A stretch of 64,000 bases of DNA. Source: Watersipora subatra. Lineage: Eukaryota; Bryozoa; Gymnolaemata; Cheilostomatida; Watersiporidae. Numbering within the stretch: position 1 is the first letter of the stretch; each line of letters starts with the position of its first letter. The notes beneath the pieces are model-generated. The model saw only the letters and a program-made list of their open reading frames with translations, did no database searches and was not told the DNA's origin. The stretch covers positions 29,851,870 to 29,915,869 of the forward strand of contig NC_088712.1 of NCBI RefSeq assembly GCF_963576615.1, given 5' to 3'. Position numbers and translations under genes: made by a program. Positions 15,001 to 24,717 of the stretch are shown in pieces.

Positions 15001-18000
15001 GCGTACCCAGAAAAGCTGCATTTCATGCTACCAGTTCTTAATGATACTCGCAGCATAAATATTTTAGACTATTTCTATATTAACTTGGTTCATTCTACCC
15101 TCGCGTGAACATGTTTTACAGGTTGCCATGTCCCGAGCCCGCCTCGGCCTTTATGTGTTTGGAAGAGTTTCTCTTTTTCAAAACTGCGTTGAGCTGACTC
15201 CAACTTTCAGCCAACTTACAGAACGCCCACTGAAACTTCACCTTCTCCCCACAGAAGTCTACCCTACACAGCGGCCTGTGAGTTCTATTTAGTTCTATTT
15301 ATTAATGTTCACTTTCTTTTTTCAACCGCATTTGCTATGCTTCCAATTTGTTTCTTTGTGCATTCTTATAGGCAGTAGAGGTTATTATCAGGTTGGAAGT
15401 TGAGCTGACGCCGATTGTGGGTTTTTAACTTGTTCTATTGCAATTTAAGCAATACAAGATTTATTGCATTCTTCAATACAAAACCTACTATGTAATGATT
15501 AAATGACTGTTGCCCGATTCTAGAATAACTACCTCACAGACAATTGCTACCCCTACTGACAAGGCAACTGCCCTCGTAGGACAATTGCTCCCTCTTAAAT
15601 AATAAGTCTATTGTATGACAAAAAATAGTTCTGCTGCTTGAAATCAAAGAACATTTTTATTTGTCTGTTCAAAGTGCAATAATTATATATATATATAATT
15701 ATTATATATATATGTGTGTGTGTGTACATATATATTATATATCTGTATGTATCTATATATATTTGTATATGTATATATGTGTTTCAGAGTTTGTTCGTTT
15801 GTGTGTCCAGTTATAGCAATAAAAGTTTTAGGAACAAAAACTGTGGATAGTTTTTGAACTTGGAACCTACAGGCCTGCAAACAGGCATGCTAAACCATTC
15901 GGCCATGCGGCTGCATTGCTATACAATGGAATAACTGTGTACATCATACTTATTACAACTGCCAATTTTAAGAGCCGGTTGGTTAAAATACTCACACTTC
16001 GTCTAGCATGCTTAAAGATCATGATGCAATCTTTTTCTTAATGTTGACTTAAGTTATAATAGTGGCTCTTATGGTAAGATTAACTAGCTTAAGTTACTCA
16101 AATTCGTTGAGTAAAGAGTTTTAGCAACAATTATAGAATAAATTTTCGATCGCGGGGGCCAGTTGGACACGTAGTCTGTGGTCTAGCACGCTTGTCTACA
16201 TACCTAGAGGTTCCAAATTCAAATCCAGAGCAAACCGGATTTTTCATTCCTAAAACTTAATCGCTATAACAGGACGCACGAATGACAAACGACCTACAGA
16301 CCAACAAACAAACACTTTTGTGAAGTTCGAGTTATCCATGTTTGACTGTATATACATTATATATATATAATGTATATAGATAGTCGATACACTGGTATGC
16401 GAACACGCAAAAATGACCTTTCATGGAGTTCGTCGAAGGTGGACGTGGTAAAATGAAGCTTATTTATGAAGGTTACATTTATTAGGTTTAGGCTAGTTAA
16501 CATTTTTATTACATTGAAAGAATGTTTTAGTATGTATTTAATTTATTAAATAAAACTTTGGCCTTTTTGAAGTTCAATGATTATCCAGGGGCAGTTGCTT
16601 CACAGGGGATAATTGTCCAAGGGGTAATCTCACCAGGGGCACTGGTCCAGATATCCTGTTGCCAATCACACTACGTCATTGTTATTGCTGTATCTCTGCT
16701 ACTATTAAATGTTATTCATACAGAAGCTTCCACCGTCAGATGGGCACCACTTGTATACCTCATTCATTCCTTTATAGACTGAGACATACATAACCTTTGT
16801 GTGTTTGTTATAGAGACGTACCTGCTTATTTCTCACATTCTTCTCCAACTCTAACAACATCATTCTATGTTATGATATTGTACCGTTCTAGTTGGAGCAT
16901 GTGCCAGCTAAGGGAGAGGCAATGGTGGTCACAGATATGCAGGCGATGACCTTCTTTGTCTATGATATGTACAACAGCCAGGTGCAGCTGATGTCAGAGT
17001 CGCAGGCGGTCTGTATTTTAAATTAAATAAATTACCTTTTCCTTACGCAGATACTGTATTTGTTTAGCATATATATTATAGTAGTTAACAATAGTTTATA
17101 ATATATGATAGTAGTTAATAGTATATATATTATAGTCTAATAGAAGCTTATATATACATGTATATATGTTATATTAGTTAATAATATGTCTATTATAGTA
17201 GCGTATATTATCTATGGTAGCTTATTGTATCCCGATTGCCTCTATTATGCAGTTTACTTTTTGTATCACCAAGGCCTCATCTCACGTAGTCTGTCTCTAA
17301 GATAATGGCGATATGACAATAAAATTGTATTACTGATTATTGCTTTATATAGTTTCTTACATATAATCTAGTTTTTTACAGTTTTATATAATATAGTTTT
17401 ATATAATGCATTTATTTTCTGAACAAGTGTTGGGTTCTGAACAAATTGAACGAAACATAATATATACTCAAGAATATCTGTTCTAACATCTGATGGTTAA
17501 TGGTATGATGGAAACAAATATTTGAGCTGATTAACATGATGTGTTGAGGTTCAGCTGTAGTTATTATAAGAGCTGAGGAAAAATCTTCCTTATCACTATT
17601 GTTGCTCGTTTGAATATTAAATCCTGTCAGGACCACTACTACTACATAAAATCGAAATGCAGTAGACGCTCCTATAACGCAACGCATACCTCTAATAGCG
17701 TAAATTTCACATAACAAAGAATTTTATGTTAAAGGTTGACTTGCAACAAAATTCACATTACAGTTAGTTGATAGCAAAAGATTCACCATGTCTTACTCTG
17801 CGGTGTTGTAGGTGCAAAATATGTGGGAATGTGATTACAAGCTCTTAAAAGCTAAAAAACGAAAAGCCATCGTAGATTGGAATCAGTTTATTTCTCTGAC
17901 GTTGTCATTACATTTGGCTATTGTTTTGTCATGTGATGTTCTCACGTGAATTGAAAGGCCAATAAAAGGCTCGATATAAAACCTATCCAAACCGTAGTTT

Positions 18001-21000
18001 GGATTCTCTTTCCAGAACGGCTCAAATGTGACGTAGTTGTGGTAGATGGTTTCTGTTTACACTTTTATGCAACCTTATTCGTCGAAATATTTTCACAAAT
18101 ATACTTCACGCATTCAATAAAACCATGTCTATTATTTTTACGCGTCTGTTTTATCGTCATTGTAATGCTGTCACTTTTAGCACTGATATCTTATAACTTA
18201 CCGTGAAAATTCATTTTAATTTTTTAACCTTATCTCGAAGGAGTACATATCATTGTCTGATAATCATGACGAGCCTATTGGTCACCTGTGATAATCGAAA
18301 AGCGCTGCAAAAATTATTTGCGAAGTATTGGGTCACATGATCAGATTACGACTTGCCGATTAGACCAGGCCGAAACAAAACTGTAAAGTAGCGAGCATCT
18401 ATATTAGATACGGAGTCTTCGGTAAAACCCGAAGTGTTTGTCATAAACTAGTGCTACGATAAGTTTTATATTGAGCTTTTTATTGCCCTTTCAATTCACG
18501 TGAGAACATCACGTGACAAGACAATAACTAAATTGTAATGACTATGTCAGATAAGTAAACAGATTCCAATCTACGGCGGCTTTTCGTTTTTGAGCTTTTA
18601 AGAGCTTGTAATCACATTTCTACATATTTTGCACCTACAACACAATAGAGTAAGACTTGGTGAATCTTTTGATATCAAATAACTGTAATGTGAATTTTGT
18701 TGCAAGTCAACTTTTAAGTTTTTGCTTCGTACCACATAAAAAGTTCCGTATGACGTAAAGTGTCAAGTCGATGCAAGTCCTCGAATTCGATTTGAGCATT
18801 GCGAATTTCGTGGTTAACCATAAAAATATTGCTTTCTTTATTGCCACACTTGGGAGAAAAAATGACATATAGGGATATCTCTATTATATATGCTAGTACC
18901 CTGGTAGTCTAGTATAGGGATATCTCTATTATATGTGCTAGTACTCTGGTAGTCTAGTATAGGGATATCTCTATTATATATGCTAGTACTCTGGTAGTCT
19001 AGTATAGGGATATCTCTGTTATATGTGCTAGTACTCTGGTAGTGTAGTATAGGGATATCTATATTATATATGCTAGTACTCTGGTAGTCTAGTATAGGGG
19101 TATCTCTATTATATATACTAGTACTCTGGTAGTCTAGTATAGGTATCTATATTATATATGCTAGTACCCACGCAGTCTATTTCACTGGAAGATCATCAGG
19201 TGTGTCGATAAAGCGCAGAAAATAAGTAGCTGCGCAACTCCGGGCGATCAATTGGTGAAGTGGTAGAATGTCCGGGTACCAATCTGAATGTCACGAGTTT
19301 AAGTATCGTCGAAAGCTATCTTTTATCCTAACCTTGAATCCTGGCGACAGGTAGATAAATGGATAGACATGGCACATATTATAGTAAAGATATATTTTGG
19401 TTTTACTTTATTCTAGGCATATAAAACATTTTTTATTTGCAGAATAGATCGTGCAGTCTAGGAAAAAATTAATGTAAATTGACATTGAACTGTGTGCTCC
19501 CTTTAATTTATTATAAAACTACTGCAATCCTATTATACCAAGTGAATGTGATAAGAAGTAAAAGTGATAAGAAAAAGGAGAAAAGTTGTCGATACAAACC
19601 AGTAATACCACAGCTACTGTACAACCATTAAACTAGAAAGTTAAGTCTTGTATTTTTCCTTTTTGAATGACCACATGCTTTGGAAAGATCTTGGAACAGA
19701 TTCGGCAATTCATGTGTATTTTACTGTTAGTATAATGTGAAATCTCTATAACGTAAACGTTCTCGGAACGAATTGAATTATTTACCTTGTAGAAGCATCT
19801 ACTGTACCAGCTTTCTGTTGGTGATGTAATAGGCTTTCTAGTCAAACAAACAGCTCAATGGCATGGAATTATGCGAATTTGTACGTAAAACTCACCAGGT
19901 TGTTAAGATTCAGTTGCATTGAGTTGAACTAGTATATGACTAACAAGAAAGCTCAATAAAATAACAGATTCAATACTGAAAACTAAACTTGGTCAATTTT
20001 TTAATTAAGCTCAGAAATGCTAAAAGGTCTAAGAATGTATTCTATTATTTCCACAAAGGGATATAAGTAACTCTGCTAGTACAAAGCGAGTTAGTTTTGT
20101 ATGCATTACGCAATGTAGGAACACACAAATCTAAGTTTTCATTTGGTAACTTTTCAAGCATTTCAAGTGAACACTATTGAGGTATATACAAAGGCCACTT
20201 ATTTATCCGGTCAGCATGGACCACCACCAACATTGAGAAGTCAGAAACCACAAAGTAATTATCAACCGGAAATTTTTTGCTTATGATCAATAATGAGACT
20301 CGATGATTAATTTTGCTTGAGATCAATCATAGTTTCGCATCTTACGAGCTAGTTTGTGTATAAATGAATATATTTTATTCACCAGTTTAGACTGACTTGC
20401 GTGTTAATCTTTCCAACAGTAACTAACTGCTGCGAGATCTCGCCCATAAAATTATTCTTTTGAATAACCCTTGTCATGTAGCCTTTGATATATGAAAAAC
20501 TAGTTCAGCAATGTTGGTTTTCTAAATCTAGTTGTTATCTAAGAGACACCGGCTAACGGGTCAGTTTCATTGGCTGGAACCATTGTCAAATTTATGACTC
20601 TGGCTTTTCTTTGTGTCACCCACCATAGGATGCAGTCATTAAAAAATTTCTGATGCACTGACGTCATTATAATAATGATAGATCACTGTGGGCATCTTAT
20701 TTTTGTCAAGTGCATTCTCCATATATTTTTATAGCATTTATAACTGCTACAACAGATACATTTTCTATTCTCAACCGTACTAAATATTTGCTGATATTCT
20801 ACAAGTAAATGTTGGCGGCGCCTACCGAGTATCTGCTGCTAAGAGGTCCACTTGTTTACTTACCACCGCATTAGACACCATGGAATCAATATCCTGAAGC
20901 CTGTATTTTACATTCATACAATTGTCGCTGCATGTTGTTTTCACGTTCATTGTTTTGTGTTAGTTGTTCTTTGTTAAACCGTTTCCTTTATGCATGTAGT

Positions 21001-21192
21001 TTACTAGGAGATGCATATTCATTATAGGCAATGCCCGAGCCACCCTCTTCAAACAATGAAGAGAAAAAAGACGAAATTATCAAGGAAGACTCAACTAAAA
21101 TTACTAAAGACATTGAATATGAGATTTTAGATGAAACTGTAGCAAAGGAGACGAGACAAGAGGAGACGAAGCCTGAAAAGTCACCTGCTTAG
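1..21192 (+). CDS. AQR: Aquarius (intron-binding spliceosomal helicase), 3' part, 7 exons
   Basis: Exons by splice sites and phase: 1-102 (start outside the window), 4237-4424, 4524-4680, 12661-12779, 15122-15277, 16892-17008, 21028-21192 with stop TAG at 21190. Every junction keeps one frame. The translation follows animal AQR closely: [18 protein letters not shown] near the window start, a [16 protein letters not shown] block (helicase motif IV area), [17 protein letters not shown], motif V ([11 protein letters not shown]) and motif VI ([11 protein letters not shown]). AQR is a superfamily 1 RNA helicase that binds introns near the branch site in the activated spliceosome in the nucleus. 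The last exon encodes a lysine- and glutamate-rich low-complexity tail, as expected for the variable AQR C-terminus. No stop or frameshift is seen. Introns reach 8 kb and are packed with repeats. Confidence 0.95.
196..1490 (+). mobile_element. Non-autonomous DNA transposon copy A, split by a fold-back element
   Basis: Begins with CAGTAATACCTCGAGGTG, like the start of copy B at 13163 (CAGTCATACCTCCACATA). Both continue with 'gagatacaagacaaattt'-type units and a tail containing 'gtgaaggttaaagcgagtctg', then 'agaattaagtttagtg'. A fold-back element (287-1160) interrupts the copy. No 3' terminal repeat was found, so the end is approximate. No coding sequence. Class (pogo or Tc1-like) is a guess from the CAGT start. 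Confidence 0.5.
287..1160. mobile_element. Fold-back (long-TIR) element, copy 1
   Basis: The two ends are inverted copies: TTAAAGGTTGACTTGCAAC on the left, the reverse complement on the right, with arms running on through 'agattcaccatgtcttact'. It is flanked by or begins with TTAA on both sides, which suits a TTAA target duplication (piggyBac-like) or a TA duplication. The left arm is shorter than in copy 2 (17729-18717). No transposase ORF, so non-autonomous. It lies inside transposon copy A in the first AQR intron. Confidence 0.8.
1495..1686. repeat. 24-bp minisatellite, about 8 copies
   Basis: Unit 'attctgaaggtatactgcta' plus 'cctt', nearly identical in all copies. The period is a multiple of three, so it reads open in both strands. 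It starts at the 3' edge of transposon copy A. The unit contains the dyad 'aaggtata...tacctt'. Confidence 0.95.
2200..2657. mobile_element. hAT-type MITE
   Basis: Terminal repeats CAGGGGTTCTCAA and, inverted, CAGGGGTTACCAACC. Flanks 2192-2199 (gcttaaag) and 2658-2665 (gcctaaag) match at 7 of 8 positions, as expected for an aged 8-bp hAT target duplication. 458 bp, no transposase. Confidence 0.8.
2728..3968. mobile_element. Non-autonomous TA-flanked DNA transposon
   Basis: CCCTAGGACACTTAT at the left end is found inverted at the right end (ATAAGTGTCCTAGGG), with TA immediately outside both. Subterminal stretches rich in 'tcgcg/cgcga' motifs also recur in inverted sense. 1241 bp without a recognisable protein, in AQR intron 1. 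The TA duplication points to the Tc1/mariner superfamily; this is inference. Confidence 0.7.
5348..6454. mobile_element. TA-flanked CAGT-ended transposon, copy 1
   Basis: Left end CAGTCAAACATGGATAACTCG; the right end is its inverse. TA lies outside both ends, so it is pogo/Tc1-mariner-like. 1107 bp and non-autonomous: no intact transposase is seen. A small hairpin MITE (5669-5799) is nested within, followed by a 15-bp-arm palindrome at 5809-5846. Copy 2 is at 8479-9608. Confidence 0.85.
5669..5799. mobile_element. Nested hairpin MITE with 8-bp duplication
   Basis: The ends CACGGGCTAGC and GCTAGCCCGTG are inverted copies. Arms of about 55-60 bp (through 'aaggattttcgccacgca') fold on a short loop. 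Flanks 5661-5668 and 5800-5807 are both 'atgaatag', a perfect 8-bp duplication typical of hAT. The same insertion at the same site is present in copy 2 (8805-8930, flanks 8797-8804 and 8931-8938). Confidence 0.85.
6455..8476. repeat. 40-bp minisatellite, about 50 copies
   Basis: Unit contains 'gattgtatcagtcactta' then 'caaaccaacttactacatat'. Shorter units carry 'gttattgtatcag' in place of 'atatgattgtatcag'. Variants (ttaca/ctcaca, tacata/tgcata) recur in blocks, showing higher-order duplication. ORFs seen across it come only from the repeat. It lies in the 8-kb AQR intron. Confidence 0.97.
8479..9608. mobile_element. TA-flanked CAGT-ended transposon, copy 2
   Basis: 1130-bp copy of the element at 5348-6454, same orientation, ends CAGTGAAACATGG and CCGAGTTTCACTG, TA on both sides. 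It sits inside the 40-bp minisatellite, which resumes at 9609. It carries the same nested hairpin MITE (8805-8930). A fragment with only the right end of this family is at about 16322-16349. Confidence 0.85.
9609..10281. repeat. 40-bp minisatellite, second block, about 17 copies
   Basis: Same unit as 6455-8476, continuing after transposon copy 2. It ends in unique sequence after 'cttacaaaccaactag'. Confidence 0.96.
10487..11592. repeat. 21-bp minisatellite, about 53 copies
   Basis: Unit 'atcaactgtactttataag' plus 'tc'; 20-bp variants lack one t in 'cttta'. The variants 'aaccgtattttat' and 'caccaactg' recur at intervals, forming a higher-order pattern of roughly 230 bp. It lies inside the right inverted arm of the block at 5.1-11.9 kb. 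Confidence 0.96.
11916..12660. other. AQR intron, no feature recognised
   Basis: AT-rich unique-looking sequence leading to the exon acceptor at 12660. No gene, repeat or terminal inverted repeat was identified. Confidence 0.5.
13163..13740 (+). mobile_element. Non-autonomous DNA transposon copy B
   Basis: Starts CAGTCATACCTCCACATA and is homologous to copy A (196-1490) through the tail 'gtgaaggttaaagcgagtctg'. It differs by expansion of an internal 18-bp unit (13243-13446). The 3' end is approximate because no terminal repeat was found. Confidence 0.55.
13243..13446. repeat. 18-bp minisatellite, about 11 copies
   Basis: Unit 'gagatacaagacaaattt'. Copy A of the host transposon has the same units in only one or two copies, so the array grew inside the element. 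ORFs in four frames across it are repeat artefacts. Confidence 0.95.
14215..14335. repeat. Short tandem repeat, about 3 copies
   Basis: 'gttacataatgttttattac' plus 'tttgtttcatatatat' repeats about three times directly before the palindrome at 14344. Confidence 0.8.
14344..14424. repeat. Perfect 38-bp-arm palindrome
   Basis: 14344-14381 and 14387-14424 are exact reverse complements with a 5-nt spacer (agtat). The core contains alternating 'gtatac' and 'gtacagtac' motifs that are themselves palindromic. A looser run of 'catactgtatacagtatg' follows to about 14505. It could form an 81-nt hairpin in the AQR pre-mRNA. Confidence 0.9.
15782..15917 (-). mobile_element. tRNA-derived SINE copy (minus)
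   Basis: Read on the minus strand, a tRNA-like head (box A-like TGGCCGAATGG, then 'ggttccaagttcaaaaac' near box B) is followed by 'gttcctaaaactttt', then 'attgctataactgga'. No closed acceptor stem, so not a functional tRNA gene. An opposite-sense copy lies at 16150-16320. Confidence 0.6.
16150..16320 (+). mobile_element. tRNA-derived SINE copy (plus)
   Basis: Head with 'tgtggtctagcacgcttg' and 'ggttccaaattcaaatcc' (A- and B-box positions), then 'attcctaaaacttaatc', 'gctataacaggacgcac'. Inverted relative to the copy at 15782-15917 and diverged from it. No acceptor stem. Confidence 0.6.
17729..18717. mobile_element. Fold-back (long-TIR) element, copy 2, fullest copy
   Basis: Arms of about 260 bp (17729-17990 against 18455-18717), outer end TTAAAGGTTGACTTGCAAC, inner part reaching 'ttcacgtgagaacatcacgt'. 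TTAA at both borders. The unpaired centre (about 460 bp) shares 'cacatgatcagattacgact' with copies 1 and 3 and codes for nothing recognisable. Confidence 0.85.
18867..19164. repeat. 45-bp minisatellite, about 6.5 copies
   Basis: Unit 'agggatatctctattatata' plus 'tgctagtactctggtagtct' plus 'agtat'. The relative at 60.9 kb has only one diverged unit, so the array arose inside this transposon. Confidence 0.93.
19805..21027. other. AQR last intron, no feature recognised
   Basis: AT-rich sequence between the transposon at 17.7-19.8 kb and the last AQR exon. No coding exon, tandem repeat or terminal repeat identified. Confidence 0.5.
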
Positions 21193-21752
21193 CATGTTAT
21201 AAGTGCATTTGTTTGTAAATATTCCATAGCTGGTTGGTTTTATCTTTGTACAGCTTTTATAAATGATTATATATACATATATACATTTTAACACCATAGT
21301 GGCATACGAGTATATATCACAGAACATTCTGGACGCTCTGAAACCATGGATATACACATACAAGCAAAGCTTCTTGTTACTACAATTCCTCTGTTATGCT
21401 ATTATTAACACATTCAGACTAGTTTTTATTGGCTACTTGGTCTTGGCGCTTGGTAGCCATTTTGGATTTGCTCCTCTCCAGTTTGTGAAGTCTAATTCAT
21501 TACTGCTGGAACATGAAGTGAAAAGCATTATAAATGGTAAGATTAAAACTTATTACTTAACATAATTGTGTTCAGGCGTGTCTGTTTTTTAATTGCAGCC
21601 ATCTTTTGTTTTTTCATACTGTGAACAACGTGAATTTTGAAGAGAAAGATTTTGATGTTACACATGTGTGTCATGATGGACATTTAGTGTCATTTATTAT
21701 TTACCACGATGAAATCTGTTTGGCTCAGTTACCTAGATGTTTGTATGTTAAG

Positions 21753-22242
21753 CTTCTAGATCTCTATTTAATCACTTAGTTTGATTGAGATATTTTTCTA
21801 CCTGGCTGGTCAAAAAACAGTCTACTCTAATCGCACTCTAAAACCTGAATTTATCAAAATTCAGGTTTTTTATGACAGATTTTGCTGCTAATACTGCTGA
21901 AGTAAAAATGCATTCAGACATATTTATATCTCAATCAGGTAATTCCACATGCATTTGTTTATTCTTGTAGATCCAATACTGTTAAATGGGTACAGCTCAC
22001 CTTCTAGATCTCTATTTAATCACTTAGTTTGATTGAGATATTTTTCTACCTGGCTGGTCAAAAAACAGTCTACTCTAATCGCACTCTAAAACCTGAATTT
22101 ATCAAAATGCAGGTTTTTTATGACAGATTTTGCTGCTAATACTGCTGAAGTAAAAATGCATTCAGACATATTTATATCTCAATCAGGTAATTCCACATGC
22201 ATTTGTTTATTCTTGTAGATCCAATACTGTTAAATGGGTACA
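21753..22242. repeat. 248-bp tandem duplication, 2 copies
   Basis: 21753-21994 and 22001-22242 are almost identical; one visible difference is 'caaaattcagg' against 'caaaatgcagg'. Each copy holds a small palindrome ('aacctgaattt...aaattcaggtt') and ends with an acceptor-like 'ttcttgtag'. The second copy runs straight into the piggyBac relic. Confidence 0.95.
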
Positions 22243-23900
22243 ACTGGATAATTATGGCTATATTCAAGAAACGTGTTAGAGTGGAAAGTATACTCGATAT
22301 GATTGATGCTGATGACAGCGATTTAAAGACCTTTGAGAACGAAAGCGATTTAGATAAAGACTGAACTCCTAATTCACAGGTGAACACAAGCCAACAAGTT
22401 ATTACTATAAAATAAATGTACATATTTCTCAGTTTATTTTTTGCATCCGACACTTGGTAGGCTGCACATTCTGTAATATTTCATATAAAAAGATATACTT
22501 ATCATATATATTGAAATTGTAGAACGGTGTTCAATACAATAGTGAGAGTGACAGCAGCAGCAATGATGAACCTCTGGCACATTTAGTTCCACAGGCTGCT
22601 TGTACACCCAGAAATAACCAACTTATCACCGGAGAAAGAAGAAATCTTGTCCACCTTCATCAGACTTGGAAGGTTCATCACCGCAGCCTGATGAAAGATC
22701 TGACATGATAAGCAACCTCACAGAACGTACCAACTCGTAGTGTTCAGAAAACAGGGAAGAGTGCCAATACTACAGTGAAAGAACTTGAACAGACTGTTTT
22801 TCGAATGGGACTAGTAAAAATGGTCAGTGTGCGTCAATACTGAGAAGCTACAAGTTTATATGCACCAGTCAGTGGTGCCATGCCGAGGGATAGGTTTGAA
22901 CCACTCTGTACCATGATCCACTTCATAAATAATGCATCTATGTAGGATGAAGCAAAGCGGGAAAACAAATTGGAAAATTCAGCCTTTCCTAAACACTGAG
23001 GCTACAATGTCTAGCAATTGTCCCAGAAGAACATTCATCAGTTGACAGGATGTGTCAGTATAGAGGACTTGAAGTTCAATATGATTGTATTATAAAAAGC
23101 AAGCTCACCTTTGGAGGTTCAAAATATGGGCGAGGGCTAACAATAGTGGACTACCGTGTGATTTTGGTGTTTGTCAATGTGGTGACGGAACTCGGACGGA
23201 ATTATGTCAGATAGGTGATGTCATTGCAAAGCTTACGCCAACTTTACCAAAACATCAAAGTTATAAGGTGACAAGCTGACAATTTTTTCACTAGTGAAGT
23301 AAACCTTACTAAAAACTTACAAATGATGGAATACACTACACTGGTACTTTCATGCAGAACAGGCTTCCAAAAATCGACATGGCCGATGTGTCAGAACTAA
23401 GAAAGAATGGTCATGGTTCATATGATTACCAAGTAGAGGAAAAGAGTAATATTGCTGCAGTTAGTGCTATAAACTACAGGTTTCACTTGAAATCAAATAG
23501 GTGATACATCTACTGGTTTTGGCACATGCAGTTTATTGGTCTTGTAAATGCATGGCTGATGCACAGAAGAGACTTAACTTTTGAAACTAATGCACAAACT
23601 TTGAAACTACCCAAAAACGTGTTGTTGCCCGCAGCGTAACTCTCAGTCCTATGTAGCCTCAGCTTTGGTCATTGTAAACACTAGAAAAAAGTCTTCCTGC
23701 CTTGTCTCCACTGCTATTATCAAAATGACAAAACACCCACCTGCCACGCATTGATATTCGAAGAGATCAAGTAAGTAACAGGCCAACCAAAGCTGAAAAG
23801 TAAGGATGGTGTAAACTTTGTGAAGTCAATGCAACCGCCACAATGTGCAGCAAATGTGTTGTTCGATTTTGTTTTGCAAAGTTCATAAAACAATTTCTAT
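22243..23900 (+). pseudogene. piggyBac (PGBD-like) transposase relic
   Basis: Fragments in changing frames follow the order of a piggyBac transposase. First comes an acidic N-terminal piece (MIDADDSDLKTFENESDLD, 22290-22365). Then PRDRFEPLCTMIHFIN (22885-22930), then KIWARANNSGLPCDFGV with a GDVIAKLTPTLPKHQSYKV block (23110-23270). Then TGTFMQNRLPK and GHGSYDYQVEEKSNIAAV (23340-23465), and finally a C-terminal Cys-rich finger CKLCEVNATATMCSKC (23805-23855). Many stops and frameshifts, so it cannot make a transposase. No terminal repeats were assigned. Confidence 0.85.
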
Positions 23901-24450
23901 CATATGAAATTGATTTATGAACTTTCATAACTGAAATTTAACTTGATCATCCTGCTTTCATAATATGTCACATTTTAATTTTTCACTATTCTTATTGTAT
24001 ATAATTTGTAAGCAATAAATCAATGAAGTTCAGTTTATACACCACCAACACTTGTCACATAAGTTCAGATCATAACAAAAATGTGAATTTGAAGAAAATA
24101 ACTTCTGGGATGTAATTGAGTCAGAAAACACAGGTTATTCAAATAAAATATACAATTCACAGCCTGGGCACTATGGAGTAATAAAAATGAAATCGTTTTG
24201 CAGTTGTCATTCAGTCTCAAATCAATTAGTGGTGTAAAATAGTGACAAAATGAAAACCTAACTTTTTCTCATTGCTGGTTTATCCCATGATGCTGGAATC
24301 TTCAGGCGATGTATACAAATAGAATGTCATTCGCAGTAATTCTAATATGTGATTACATAGAGTGATCACATAGAGCAATATTTATCATAGCCCGGGAGGG
24401 AAATAAGGAGGAGCAACAGACTATGAGTGTGATCTTAACTCTTTATCCAC

Positions 24451-24456
24451 TTTATT
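24451..24456 (-). promoter_or_regulatory. Candidate GMF poly(A) signal
   Basis: AATAAA on the minus strand, 262 bp past the GMF stop codon. First canonical hexamer noticed downstream of the gene. Confidence 0.5.
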
Positions 24457-24717
24457 AAACTGAATAAAAATATAAACCAATATTGAAGCTAAATGTTTCA
24501 TCTATAGAATCAGAACCTATATAAAATTGGCAAAAATGATGAGCAAGTTACTGCGGCTATATTCCTTGAAGAAATATCAGCCTTATAGGAACAAAATGTT
24601 GATCTATTGACATAAAATGATTTTGAGAGGCCAGGTAGAATATGACGACATGGAATTGAGAATTGGAATAAAAAAACTAAAGTTGTTTCTAGTAAGCGCA
24701 GCTTCAAAAGTTGGATG

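Larger units (their letters stand above)
17660..19804. mobile_element. CAGTAGA-ended transposon carrying a fold-back insertion
   Basis: Left end CAGTAGACGCTCCTATAACG; right end 'ttgtagaagcatctactg', whose inverse is CAGTAGATGCTTCTACAA. Interrupted by the fold-back element 17729-18717 and expanded by a 45-bp array (18867-19164). A diverged relative lies at 60790-61613. It includes a tRNA-like stretch ('gtggtagaatgtccgggtac', 'gtcacgagtttaagtatcg', 19255-19310). No protein found. Confidence 0.6.

Noticed and set aside
15840..16230. tRNA genes
   Set aside because: A- and B-box-like motifs are present but no acceptor stem or anticodon arm closes; they fit SINE heads.
21263..21565. 100-codon plus-strand ORF downstream of AQR
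   Set aside because: AT-rich, hydrophobic by composition, no family resemblance; it probably lies in the AQR 3' flank.
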